In this document: positions 1 through 8,029 of the stretch, in pieces
Position numbering within the stretch: the first letter of the stretch is position 1
How the letters are laid out: every line of letters begins with the position of its first letter
NCBI GenBank assembly: GCA_035306725.1
Contig: DATGNN010000291.1
Span: 1 to 34,038, forward strand
DNA: 34,038 nt
Direction of reading: 5' to 3'
From: JAAYEB01 sp035306725
GTDB lineage: Bacteria > Fibrobacterota > Chitinivibrionia > Chitinivibrionales > Chitinispirillaceae
Translations under genes and position numbers: made by a program
Notes under the pieces: model-generated
The model's input: the letters and a program-made list of their open reading frames with translations, nothing else
The model's database searches: none
Told to the model about the DNA's origin: nothing

Positions 1-1
1 G

Positions 2-271
2 ACAGTAGGGCTGCATATGGCTGATGTCGATTTGCTGCTTAAAGCAATACACCGTCTTGTAGATAGCGGAAATACTGTGGTTGTTATTGAACATAATCTT
101 GATGTTATTGCTGAAGCAGACTGGATAATTGATCTTGGTCCGGAAGGAGGAGATGGAGGTGGAAAAATAGTTACACAGGGTACGCCTGAACAGATTTTAA
201 AAGTAAAAAAGTCGTATACGGCAAAATATCTAAAGCCTGTATTAAAAACAAATCTAGCATACAAACAATAA
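2..271 (+). CDS. uvrA: UvrABC excinuclease subunit A, C-terminal end (partial)
   Basis: Only the last 89 codons are in the window; the reading frame is open from the first bases, so the gene begins upstream. UvrA is the ABC-type ATPase that finds DNA lesions with UvrB and loads it for nucleotide excision repair. The fragment covers the end of the second ATPase domain: TVGLH near the start, then the D-loop/H-loop segment VVVIEHNLDVI, then DWIIDLGPEGGDGGG, a signature of the UvrA C-terminus. It is followed by a short variable tail. It converges with lemA, and a perfect stem-loop separates the two genes. Identification is firm from these motifs. Confidence 0.96.
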   Translation, partial: TVGLHMADVDLLLKAIHRLVDSGNTVVVIEHNLDVIAEADWIIDLGPEGGDGGGKIVTQGTPEQILKVKKSYTAKYLKPVLKTNLAYKQ

Positions 272-277
272 CAAAAT

Positions 278-326
278 CGAAATCAGCAGTCATGGTTAAA
301 ATACCATGACTGCTGATTTCGGTTTT
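278..326. terminator. Bidirectional intrinsic terminator between uvrA and lemA
   Basis: Perfect 19-bp inverted repeat (278-296 with 303-321), 6-base loop. A T-rich stretch (GTTTTCT) follows on the plus strand and ATTTTGT follows on the minus strand. It lies between the stop codons of two convergent genes, so it probably terminates both. Confidence 0.85.
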
Positions 327-893
327 CTAAAAAGAAACTTTTGGAGCTTCTTTTGATTCTGGAGCTGCTTCAAAATAAACAGCTTCCGGAAAACTTCCTG
401 CAAAAAAGCTGTAAGGAATTTTTCTTCGTGTTCCATTTAACGCATTTACTGCTTCATTATATCTTCTGCGTTCGACCGAAATACGGTTTTCTGTTCCGGC
501 AAGTTCATCCTGCAGGGCAAGGAAATTCTGATTAGCTTTTAAATCCGGGTATTTTTCAACAACTACAAGAAGACGTGAAATAGCTGAAGTCAACTGATTG
601 TTTGCATCCATCTGTTCCTGCTGTGTTGATGCACCTGCAACACTTGCACGGGCTTTTGTTACTTCTGTAAGGACTTCGTTTTCATGTGCTGCATATCCTT
701 TTACTGTTTCAACAAGATTGGGGATAAGGTCCATTCGACGCTGAAGCTGGTTTTCGATATTTGCCCACGACTTTTTAACTTGTTCGTCCAGCTCAACAAG
801 GTGATTTCGCCATCCAATGACTTTCCCTCCAAAAATTAAAAGGATAAGAACAGCGATACCAACACCGATAAGAATTTTTGTTTTACTCTTCAT
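327..893 (-). CDS. lemA: LemA family protein
   Basis: A 188-residue protein of the LemA family, whose biochemical role is unknown. It has one N-terminal membrane segment (about residues 6-24, after a Lys-rich start) and the conserved LemA helical region: LDEQVKKSWANIENQLQRR, then DLIPNLVETVKGYAAHE, then the repeat-like segment ending in FLALQDELAGTENRI and RRRYNEAVNALN. Length is normal for the family. A clear ribosome site (GGGAGG) lies six bases before the ATG. It is the last gene of a minus-strand set after a nucleotidyltransferase-like gene and a TPM-domain gene. LemA and TPM proteins are often encoded together, which supports both calls. Confidence 0.93.
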   Translation of the reverse strand: MKSKTKILIGVGIAVLILLIFGGKVIGWRNHLVELDEQVKKSWANIENQLQRRMDLIPNLVETVKGYAAHENEVLTEVTKARASVAGASTQQEQMDANNQLTSAISRLLVVVEKYPDLKANQNFLALQDELAGTENRISVERRRYNEAVNALNGTRRKIPYSFFAGSFPEAVYFEAAPESKEAPKVSF

Positions 894-912
894 TTATTCC
901 TCCCAAATTTAT

Positions 913-1626
913 TTAACTGTTTTCAATTGTATCAATCAGAGTTTCAATGGCTTTTGCATAGGTTATGAATCGTTTTTCAAATTCGAATGCAGTACTACTT
1001 GAAAATGATTCTAAAATATTTTGAAATGGCCTGTTTGAAATCTTGTAAACGGATTCGATTTCCTTAAAGAGTTCGTTGCGGTTATGTGGAATTTCTACTC
1101 CCTTTAAATTAAGCATCGCCCGAAAAACAGGGGCATATGCTTTGAGCGAAAGCTGTGCAAGTTCCAAAAGATGTTTCCTGTTTTTGCGTGCATAAGGATA
1201 TTCCTGTAAAAGATGAAGCCATTTGCCTTTTAATTCACGTTCAATCTGGAGTCTGAGATGATCCGGTTCTACAGACACAGAATCAAGAACATCTTCACCA
1301 TAAAGTACACGATAACATCCCTTCATATTGAGAAATTCAATAGGATAAGAGTCCAGAGACTGAGCGATATACTTTTTATCCATGAATAATGGAATGCTGA
1401 ACCGTTGTTTCAGATATTTTGATTGAATTTCTGAAGACTTTGCGATAAGTTCAACGTCCATTGAGCTCAGAACAATCAAAAGATTAATATCTGATCTTTT
1501 GGGATCGAAATCACCTCCGGCTCCACTTCCGTACAAAATTACTGAAACAAGATCATTGCCGTACAACATCTTGTACGATTCCAATGCGACTTTAGAATAT
1601 TCAACAGGGTTGAGTATATTTTTCAC
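913..1626 (-). CDS. Nucleotidyltransferase-fold protein with altered active site
   Basis: A 237-residue protein with a Pol-beta-type nucleotidyltransferase motif near the N-terminus: LYGSGAGGDFD (residues 31-41) and SDINLLIVL (45-53). The usual acidic pair after the GS motif is D-x-D; here it reads Asp46-Ile-Asn48, so one metal ligand is replaced by Asn and activity may be lost or changed. The rest is helical with no recognisable domain, and its substrate cannot be told. The start is GTG, preceded by AGGAGA. It sits 14 bases after the TPM gene and 19 bases before lemA, so the three are probably co-transcribed. Confidence 0.78.
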   Translation of the reverse strand: MKNILNPVEYSKVALESYKMLYGNDLVSVILYGSGAGGDFDPKRSDINLLIVLSSMDVELIAKSSEIQSKYLKQRFSIPLFMDKKYIAQSLDSYPIEFLNMKGCYRVLYGEDVLDSVSVEPDHLRLQIERELKGKWLHLLQEYPYARKNRKHLLELAQLSLKAYAPVFRAMLNLKGVEIPHNRNELFKEIESVYKISNRPFQNILESFSSSTAFEFEKRFITYAKAIETLIDTIENS

Positions 1627-1640
1627 ACCATTTCTCCTGA

Positions 1641-2426
1641 TTAAAATGAACGAGATGAACCGCCACCGCCACTGAATCCACCACCGAATCCACCGCTGAA
1701 TCCACCACCGAATCCGCCGCCACCACCACTACCGTATCCACCTCTTCTGCCGCCAAGCAGGCTGTTGATTAATAAAAAGAGAAGAAGCGAACGACCAAAA
1801 CGGGTACTAATCATTGCAATAAAAATAATTATGAATAAAATGACCGAAAATGGTGATACTCTATTGGATTCTTCATCGTATTCTGATCTATAACTTTGTA
1901 TCGGAAGCTTTAAGCTGATCTGTTTTTCCGATTCAACTGTTTTTGCAATTTCAACTGAAAGTGCCAGAATACCAGCACTATACTCACCATTTCTGAACCG
2001 GGGAACTCCATGATTATCAAGGAATCTGCCGGTCTTTGCATCATTAAGATACCCTTCGGCGCCATATCCGACTTCAATCCTTACCCGTCCTGGGTTAAGT
2101 GACAAAAGAATCAATACACCCTCTTCAGTGTCTTTGCTGCCTATACCCCATTTTTCATATAAGGAAGTGGCATATTCTTCAATAGTCAGATCGCCAATTG
2201 ATGGTACAGTGGCAATGATCAATGCAAATCCGGCTTGTTCCCAAAGGGCCTGACTGATTCTGGAAACAGATGAAACAGTGTTGTGATCAAGAATTCCGGC
2301 ATAATCACCAACAGGACCGTCAGGACGCTTGGGATAAGTGGAACCCAAAACAGAAAATGCACCAAGAAGGCAAAACAACAGAATTCTTTTGTAAAAAAGA
2401 TTTGATTTCTTGCAATTTAAAATCAT
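1641..2426 (-). CDS. TPM-domain (YgcG-like) exported membrane protein with glycine-rich tail
   Basis: A 261-residue protein. It has an N-terminal signal segment (about residues 13-29), then a TPM domain (about 37-165) with the family features GDYAGILD at its start, EEYATSLYEKWGIG in the middle, and EEGVLILLSLNPGRVRIEVGYGAEGYL. One or two hydrophobic segments follow (about 193-225), then a tail made almost wholly of Gly, Phe and Ser ending in SSRSF. TPM proteins with this tail are commonly partners of LemA, and lemA is two genes downstream here. Some TPM domains have been reported as phosphatases, but function is not established. The ribosome site before this ATG is weak. Confidence 0.9.
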   Translation of the reverse strand: MILNCKKSNLFYKRILLFCLLGAFSVLGSTYPKRPDGPVGDYAGILDHNTVSSVSRISQALWEQAGFALIIATVPSIGDLTIEEYATSLYEKWGIGSKDTEEGVLILLSLNPGRVRIEVGYGAEGYLNDAKTGRFLDNHGVPRFRNGEYSAGILALSVEIAKTVESEKQISLKLPIQSYRSEYDEESNRVSPFSVILFIIIFIAMISTRFGRSLLLFLLINSLLGGRRGGYGSGGGGGFGGGFSGGFGGGFSGGGGSSRSF

Positions 2427-2465
2427 ATTGGATTTATGTTTATTTCAGGAGAAGGTCCATATTAT

Positions 2466-2493
2466 GGTGAATAAAAGCTTATGTGAATTCACC
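2466..2493. other. Inverted repeat between divergent genes
   Basis: GGTGAAT (2466-2472) and ATTCACC (2487-2493) form a perfect 7-bp dyad with a 14-base spacer, between the divergent TPM and GrpB-family genes. It could be an operator or be chance; no transcription factor gene is nearby. Confidence 0.25.
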
Positions 2494-2607
2494 TTTATCA
2501 TCTAAAAATATATTCCTGAGGGGCATATAACAAATCCTGCACAAAAAGACTATAACAGATTGTTCTGTTGTAAATTCAATTATAGATTACACTGGAGTTC
2601 TACAAAT

Positions 2608-3186
2608 ATGAGCAAAAAACTGGAAGAAATGACAAATGAAGAGCTGTGGAAACTTTTTCCTGTCATTATTAATGAATATAACCCGATATGGAAAGAAAAC
2701 TATCTTTCCGAGAAAAAAAATATTGAAAAAGCGATCGGTATGAAAATTATTGTAAGAATTAATCATTATGGAAGCACTTCTGTTCCAGGTTTAAAGGCCA
2801 AACCAACAATCGATATTTTACTTGAAATAAAAGATGATACTGATACAGATAAACTGATAAATGCAATGAGAGAAGCCGGTTATATCTATAGCCCCCAGCC
2901 CAGAAATCCGCCACCGCATATGATGTTTCTTAAAGGATATACAAACGAAGGGTTCAGGGGGCAGGCTTTTCATGTTCATGTGAGATATGGCGGAGTATGG
3001 GATGAACTTTTTTTCAGGGATTATTTATGTAACCATCCTGAAGTCGCTCATGAATATAGTAAACTAAAGCTTGAACTGAAACAGAAGTTTGAATATGACA
3101 GGGATGGATATACTGAAGCAAAAACCGGTTTTATAAAAAAATATACAAAGATGGCAAAAAAGGAAAACAAGGATAAATCTGTTTAG
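2608..3186 (+). CDS. GrpB family protein (nucleotidyltransferase superfamily)
   Basis: A 192-residue GrpB/UPF0157-type protein. The diagnostic segment is INHYGSTSVPGLKAKPTIDI, the family version of the nucleotidyltransferase GS...D motif, followed by the conserved stretch GFRGQAFHVHVRY and then FFRDYLCNHPEVAHEY. The physiological substrate is unknown; members turn up alone or fused to CoaE-like domains. An in-frame ATG 48 bases upstream would add 16 residues that do not fit the family, while the ATG used here has TGGAG about ten bases before it. It is a single gene, divergent from the TPM operon. Confidence 0.85.
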   Translation: MSKKLEEMTNEELWKLFPVIINEYNPIWKENYLSEKKNIEKAIGMKIIVRINHYGSTSVPGLKAKPTIDILLEIKDDTDTDKLINAMREAGYIYSPQPRNPPPHMMFLKGYTNEGFRGQAFHVHVRYGGVWDELFFRDYLCNHPEVAHEYSKLKLELKQKFEYDRDGYTEAKTGFIKKYTKMAKKENKDKSV

Positions 3187-3392
3187 TGTGGAACTTCACT
3201 CTAATTTTTCAATAATTTTTTACTATATTAAATAAAACAGTGTTCAGCATATTCTATATGCAGTTTATATCTGAACATCGGTTTAACCGTGTAATTGAAT
3301 TTTTCAAGGTTTTTTCTTCATACTGCAATTACACTGGCATACCGAAATCTGCTGGCAAACAGTTGAATTCTTAAAGAGAGATGAGGCATTTA

Positions 3393-4985
3393 ATGAGAAA
3401 AACAGCTGGTAGAGTACTAAATCCGTGTATGTTTATTTACACACTTTTCTTTATAATTTTTGCAGGTTTTTCAATTTATGGTCAGAGTTATACTTATGCT
3501 GTTGTAATCAGTTCTCAGGCTTATTCTGAAACCGGGTGGAAAACATTAGCTGATTCTCTGTTAAAAAAGCACAGCAAAAAGGGGTTGTCGAGGATCTTCA
3601 CATGGTCATCATCGGTAACAGAACTCAAAGATGATCTCTCTGAATTTAAACCGGATTATATCGGATTCATAGCGCGTCCGGTTGCAGAGTGTAATTCATC
3701 ATTTATTGTTGCTGTGAGTCAAATGACACGAGAGTTTGACAGCGATCCGTACGGTGATGCCATTTGGGGGATAATTACGGGTTATAACAGTTCTGATGCA
3801 ATGCGGGCAATATCAGATTCGTTAACTGTAAAAACCGTACTGTCAGCATCAGGAAACCTTCCTTACGAACCACCGATACAACGTTTTTATGAAGCTATAG
3901 GTTTGGCTTGCGATTCATATACAAAAGCCGATTACATTTTTGCCAATAATAATGGAAAAGTATATTCTGAAAACAAACGCCCTGATAATGAACAGGATCG
4001 AATAAAATTTATAAGTAAATGGCTTGGATCAGACTCTTTGAATCTGGAAATATCCGGACAGGGAACAATACGTGGATCGGTAGATTGTATCATCACTGGT
4101 GGACACGGGAATGTAAACATGTGGCAGTGTCACTATCCTGAAGCCGGGACAGAGGGGTATATGCAGTCATCTGGCGGGAAAATCTACGGCAGACCATATT
4201 CCGGAAGCCTTATTGAAATTAACGCAAAGACACCAAAAATTTTCTGGTGTTTAAGCAATTGCCTGATGGGTAATCCGGATAACAAAGATAATTTTGTGTA
4301 TGGTGCATTTGGATCGGGGCGTGCGGTACAGATGTTTGGGTTTGTAAACAATGCATCTGCAGGTAACGAATTTATGGCCTGGGGTGTTTATGATCGCATA
4401 ACAAAGCGAGCCGGAAAATATACTCTGCCTCAGGGCTTCTTTTTGTCGAACAACAATGCCCTGTTTGAGATTGAGAATGGAAACAGTCAGATTAACACCA
4501 GATTAGTAAAACAATTCATGGATTCAACTGTTTTTTATGGCGATCCGGCAGCAGATGTGAAATTTTATGATTTCGGAGATTCAGCTAAAGCATTTAAAAC
4601 AGATATCGTTTATACAGAAAACTCACAGAATGTAGCTGAATTTACTTTGACTTATACCATGAAAGCACACGATCTGGAATATGGAACAGGTTACTGTTAT
4701 CAGTTCCGGCCTGTGGAATTACTTCCGGTTCGCATTGATCCAGCAACTGTCGAGATTACTCATAATGAAGGATATCATGCAGAAATAACGGATAATCTTG
4801 TTATATGGGAAATGCTTTCAGGAGGAGAAAAACTCAGGAAAGGAGAATCCAGGAAACTTGGCTGGAATGCAGAAATAAAGGATAATAAAACAGATATCGG
4901 AAAAGCCGGATATCGTACTCAAAAGAAAAGAAGAAAACCAGCTTTACTTGCGGTTTCATCAAAAAACGGGTTGTTGTTCAAATAA
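3393..4985 (+). CDS. Secreted C25/caspase-fold cysteine peptidase, C-terminus lost by frameshift
   Basis: A predicted secreted protein with a signal segment (about residues 10-29). It resembles gingipain-type (family C25, clan CD) peptidases. The catalytic pair is visible: His238 in IITGGHGNVNMW and Cys290 in PKIFWCLSNCLMGNP, each after a hydrophobic strand, as in the clan. The region after the Cys (FGSGRAVQMFGFVNNAS) matches the strand and turn that follow it in C25. The ATG at 3393 is preferred over one at 3381 because GAGG lies six bases before it. The frame ends at 4985, but a domain typical of such proteins continues directly in the -1 frame (next entry). Substrate unknown. Confidence 0.72.
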   Translation: MRKTAGRVLNPCMFIYTLFFIIFAGFSIYGQSYTYAVVISSQAYSETGWKTLADSLLKKHSKKGLSRIFTWSSSVTELKDDLSEFKPDYIGFIARPVAECNSSFIVAVSQMTREFDSDPYGDAIWGIITGYNSSDAMRAISDSLTVKTVLSASGNLPYEPPIQRFYEAIGLACDSYTKADYIFANNNGKVYSENKRPDNEQDRIKFISKWLGSDSLNLEISGQGTIRGSVDCIITGGHGNVNMWQCHYPEAGTEGYMQSSGGKIYGRPYSGSLIEINAKTPKIFWCLSNCLMGNPDNKDNFVYGAFGSGRAVQMFGFVNNASAGNEFMAWGVYDRITKRAGKYTLPQGFFLSNNNALFEIENGNSQINTRLVKQFMDSTVFYGDPAADVKFYDFGDSAKAFKTDIVYTENSQNVAEFTLTYTMKAHDLEYGTGYCYQFRPVELLPVRIDPATVEITHNEGYHAEITDNLVIWEMLSGGEKLRKGESRKLGWNAEIKDNKTDIGKAGYRTQKKRRKPALLAVSSKNGLLFK

Positions 4986-5188
4986 ATAATTTTCCTTCGG
5001 GAAATTTTAATGTGAAAATAGTCGACCTTACAGGGAAAATTTGTTTTTCTGATAAATTTATTTCTATGGGTGGAGCAAAACAGTCTTTTACTACAAAATT
5101 TACAATTGGTTCAGGTGTTTATATTGTGGTACTTGATCAGGCGAATCTTAAATTAAGCAGCGTTATATCGCATTGCTGCCTGAAATGA
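4970..5188 (+). pseudogene. Out-of-frame C-terminal sorting-like domain of the upstream peptidase
   Basis: After the stop of the peptidase at 4983-4985, the -1 frame is open from at least 4970 to a TGA at 5186-5188. It encodes INNFPSGNFNVKIVDLTGKI followed by a strand ending GVYIVVL and a Lys/Ser tail. This is the layout of type IX-like C-terminal sorting domains, and the internal domain of the next gene has the same DLTGK/ SITGRR and Y-x-x-x-L features. The last in-frame residues (SSKNGLLF) read smoothly into this segment if one base is restored near the TTGTTGTT run at 4971-4978. Either the gene is a recent pseudogene, or a base was lost in sequencing. Confidence 0.7.
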
Positions 5189-5213
5189 CAACTGTATTGC
5201 CGCCTGTCCGGTA

Positions 5214-6533
5214 CTATTTGTATGGCGGTGTATGAATATTCTGCTTCAGTGTAAAATCTCCGGTCAATGTATCTTGTGTCAATAAATTGACAGCTGAATT
5301 CATGAGGTAGGCTGGCCTTTCTGGCTCATTGTGAAGCATGTCATAGCCTCTGAGAAGACCAAGTAAAATACCACCATTAACAGCATGTCCAATAATCATA
5401 ACCGATTTCCCGCTTTGGCTGAAGTTATCGAGGATTCTGTCTCTTGCTGTCATAACCATAAAAAGGCCTTCTTCATATGAGGAGGGCCACCAGTAGTATT
5501 CATCTTCTTCAGTTGCAAAAATAAAATTATCAGAAATTTTGGTAACTGGCATTTTCCAGCGGCTTTCAGGACGTTCTGTTGGAAGTGGTTCTCCGGAAGG
5601 ATCATCACCGCAGCATTCATTGAGTTCAACCCATATCTGACCTTTTAGGTTTATTTCTTCTAAAAAAGGCTCTATTGTTTTTTGTGTCCGCACGGTTGGA
5701 CTGACTGCTATGAGATCGGGTAGGATATTTTCCTCTAAAAGGAATTCTGTAAGTTTTGAAACCTGCCTTTGTCCCAGTTCTGTTAAACTGTCATGATCTT
5801 CAGATGGTCCTCCACCGCCATGTTGTCCGGTTGCATTGGCAACGGTTTCTGCGTGGCGTACAAAATAGACGGTAAGCCCTTTTTTTGTATTGTTGTTAAC
5901 TGAATCCAGTATTATTGTAATATTTTCCTCATTGTAGCTGATAACTGGTGTTTTTGTAGTATCATATCCGCTTTTGAATGCAATCAGGGTATCTATGGAT
6001 TCCATTTTTTTTGCAAGAGGAGTAATAGATTTTGAACCTGTTTTCAAATTACTGAATAAAAAACAGTTGTCAGTGAAGTATGTAAATCTGTTCTGATACA
6101 TTTTCTGGTCAAAATTCATTATCAGAAGATAGTGACCGGCGCTTGTCAATGGTAAATTCAAAATGTGTCTGTCTGATTTTTGAGATTCAATAGTTTTAAA
6201 AAACACCCGTCTTCCAGTAATAGAATAGATCGAAATATCTCCATGCTTAACTTCTGCAAAAAATGATATTACCAGTTTCGATCCTGTTAAAATGATTCGG
6301 GGGCGTGTGTGTCTGGTTTTGTTGAATTTTGTAATCGCAGCTTCACTCGAAATTAAAAAGTTTCCAGATTCATCAGTTATTGAAGATAGTTCTTTTTGTC
6401 CAGATAAACTGATAACTGCATCTGCGATCGGTTTGTTATTACGATTAACAACTTTTCCTGAAATGTGAATATCTGCTTTTACAATAAAAAAACAGTGAAA
6501 TATAATCAGCAGGATATAGCAAATCTGTTTCAT
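5214..6533 (-). CDS. Secreted histidine phosphatase with carboxypeptidase-regulatory and sorting-like domains
   Basis: A 439-residue secreted protein. In order: signal peptide (about 1-20); a carboxypeptidase-regulatory-like beta domain (HISGKVVNRNNKPIADAVIS ... TDESGNFLIS, about 22-65); a beta domain resembling a type IX sorting domain (ISIYSITGRRVFF ... SAGHYLLIMNF, about 80-145); and a histidine phosphatase domain (about 218-430). The phosphatase carries the phospho-accepting His227 in FVRHAET, TELGQRQ, SPTVRTQKT and the second His383 in IIGHAVNGG. The start at 6533 has AAGGGA just upstream; a longer start at 6563 has no such site. Substrate is unknown. It converges with the frameshifted peptidase gene, 25 bases apart. 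Confidence 0.85.
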   Translation of the reverse strand: MKQICYILLIIFHCFFIVKADIHISGKVVNRNNKPIADAVISLSGQKELSSITDESGNFLISSEAAITKFNKTRHTRPRIILTGSKLVISFFAEVKHGDISIYSITGRRVFFKTIESQKSDRHILNLPLTSAGHYLLIMNFDQKMYQNRFTYFTDNCFLFSNLKTGSKSITPLAKKMESIDTLIAFKSGYDTTKTPVISYNEENITIILDSVNNNTKKGLTVYFVRHAETVANATGQHGGGGPSEDHDSLTELGQRQVSKLTEFLLEENILPDLIAVSPTVRTQKTIEPFLEEINLKGQIWVELNECCGDDPSGEPLPTERPESRWKMPVTKISDNFIFATEEDEYYWWPSSYEEGLFMVMTARDRILDNFSQSGKSVMIIGHAVNGGILLGLLRGYDMLHNEPERPAYLMNSAVNLLTQDTLTGDFTLKQNIHTPPYK

Positions 6534-7060
6534 GCATTCCCTTTTCGCCAAGTGATGTAGCAAAATTTCAGTTATCGATTTATTAGATAAAAAGAATTCA
6601 AAACAGATAAAATAAACCTGAGATTATTACATCAGGTTCAGGGATAATAATTCTTTCTTAATCAGTTGATTATGATCAGGTATATGTTCATGTAATATAA
6701 GAAAAATAAAATTAAATTGTAATAATCCGGTTATTAATTGTGGAACATGAAATTATCACCGCCTGAGGATGTGTTTGTTTTGTTACTCACTGAATTCGAA
6801 TCGACCAGCATCGCGAATCCCTTGAGTTCAATTCTAAGGAGTATTCTCGGTTTTATAGATAAACCGATAAAGAGCGGTTTTAGCTTTGCTGTTATCCTTT
6901 AATTGATTTTAGTTTAAACTTATGTATTACACTCATACTGAATGAGAAAAAGGTCTGGACAGCGGGTTCATCAGACAACGTTATCGGTGCAACAAAAGAT
7001 ATAGCGTTTCAAATGCGGATTTAACATTGCAGTTTAATCGGAATTTGCCTGGCAGTAAGC
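6534..7060. other. Gene-poor stretch between phosphatase gene and adk
   Basis: About 600 bases between two minus-strand genes hold no convincing reading frame. The stretch contains a diverged copy of an intergenic repeat (separate entry) and ends with a hairpin downstream of adk. The promoter of the phosphatase gene should lie in its first 100-200 bases but no clear -35/-10 pair stands out. Confidence 0.5.
6747..6852 (+). repeat. Diverged intergenic repeat, copy A
   Basis: This stretch aligns by eye along its whole length with 21504-21600. Shared landmarks in the same order are: ATGA...TTA.C, CCTGA.GA, GTTTTGT.ACTC, GAATTCGA, a CCCTTGAGTT/CCCTCGACTT segment, and the identical GGAGTATTCTC followed by GTT. 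Copy A has lost the perfect palindromes seen in copy B. Probably an old mobile-element end or a non-coding repeat family. Confidence 0.6.
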
Positions 7061-7087
7061 GGCGCTGAGTTTATGCGGCTCAGCGCC
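7061..7087 (-). terminator. Hairpin downstream of adk
   Basis: GGCGCTGAG (7061-7069) pairs perfectly with CTCAGCGCC (7079-7087) across a 9-base loop, about 40 bases after the adk stop codon. The stem is GC-rich but has no T-run after it on the minus strand, so it is only a possible terminator or RNA-stabilising structure. Confidence 0.4.
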
Positions 7088-7128
7088 CCTGAATATTTCA
7101 AGCAATGATATGTTGCAATATCCGAACT

Positions 7129-7710
7129 TTAAATGTTTGTTTGAAATATCTTTTTTATTCTTTCAAAAACCTCATCAATTGTTCCAATTCCGTTAATATC
7201 ATGAACAATACTCAAAGGCTTATAAAATGAGAGACATGGTTCACTCTGGTTTTTGTAAGTATCAATGCGGTTTTGAATCACTTCCGGATCTGCATCATCG
7301 GCACGCCCTTCGATAGAAGCTCTTTTAGTAAGTCTGGAGCGAATCTCTTCATCCTGTACAGAAATATTTACTACAAAGTTTAATTTTTTCCCAAGCTCAT
7401 TGAGGATTTTCTGAAGAGCTTCTGCCTGAGGAACGCTGCGTGGAAATCCGTCCAGAAGAAACCCGGACTTAACATCATCGCGTGAAAGTCGTTCTCTAAC
7501 CATCGCAATTGTGACCTCATCGGGAACAAGCTGCCCCTTGTTTGAGTATTCTTTTGCAGTACGCCCCAGTTCTGTATCATTTTTAATATGGTATCTGAAC
7601 ATATCACCAGTAGAAATGTGGGGAACAGACAACAGGTCCCGAAGTTTGGCAGCCTGGGTACCTTTTCCTGCTCCGGGTGGGCCAAAAAGTACTACATTTT
7701 TTTCTGACAT
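7129..7710 (-). CDS. adk: Adenylate kinase (short form, no LID insert)
   Basis: A 193-residue cytoplasmic enzyme that interconverts ATP, AMP and ADP. The Walker A loop is GPPGAGKGT (residues 10-18). AMP-binding motifs follow: HISTGDMFR, then GFLLDGFPRSVPQAE. The segment RLTKRASIEGRADDADPEVI takes the place of the larger zinc-type LID domain, so this is the short type found, for example, in cyanobacteria and actinobacteria. The ATG at 7710 is chosen because AGGAGG lies eight bases before it; a start ten codons upstream would add residues outside the fold. It is transcribed away from the bamD-nadD pair and appears to stand alone. Confidence 0.96.
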   Translation of the reverse strand: MSEKNVVLFGPPGAGKGTQAAKLRDLLSVPHISTGDMFRYHIKNDTELGRTAKEYSNKGQLVPDEVTIAMVRERLSRDDVKSGFLLDGFPRSVPQAEALQKILNELGKKLNFVVNISVQDEEIRSRLTKRASIEGRADDADPEVIQNRIDTYKNQSEPCLSFYKPLSIVHDINGIGTIDEVFERIKKIFQTNI

Positions 7711-7763
7711 ATTTATTTCCTCCTGTTCTAAAACAATCACATAAAATAGTTTAGGGCGAGGCT

Positions 7764-7943
7764 ATGATGAGTGCTGCTCTGAAATCACTGATTGTGAACC
7801 GGGAAGAATGGTCATGTTTCATGGAGAATTATAGCAGGAACTTACCAGAAGTGAGGCTGTATTTGTTTTTGGGAGTTTTAATTTTAACTGGTTTATTTTA
7901 TAACAACACTCTTGATTTTTTCCTCTTCAGAAACCAATTTTAA
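7764..7943 (+). CDS. Possible small membrane protein (unrecognised)
   Basis: A 59-codon frame between adk and bamD. It begins with two ATG codons and has a hydrophobic segment near residues 31-46 (LYLFLGVLILTGLFYN). GAGG lies two bases before the first ATG, closer than usual but better placed for the second. It could be a real small membrane protein or a chance frame; no family is recognised. Confidence 0.3.
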   Translation: MMSAALKSLIVNREEWSCFMENYSRNLPEVRLYLFLGVLILTGLFYNNTLDFFLFRNQF

Positions 7944-8029
7944 TAAGTTACCCATAAGGTAAATGATAAGTCCCCGAATTAAAGGGGTACATAAGACTCG
8001 CCATAATTATAAACCCATTGGAATGTACT

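Noticed and set aside
4971..4985. Programmed -1 frameshift site linking the peptidase to its sorting-like domain
   Set aside because: The bases at the junction do not form a canonical X XXY YYZ slippery heptamer and no strong downstream stem is evident, so mutation or a sequencing error is more likely.
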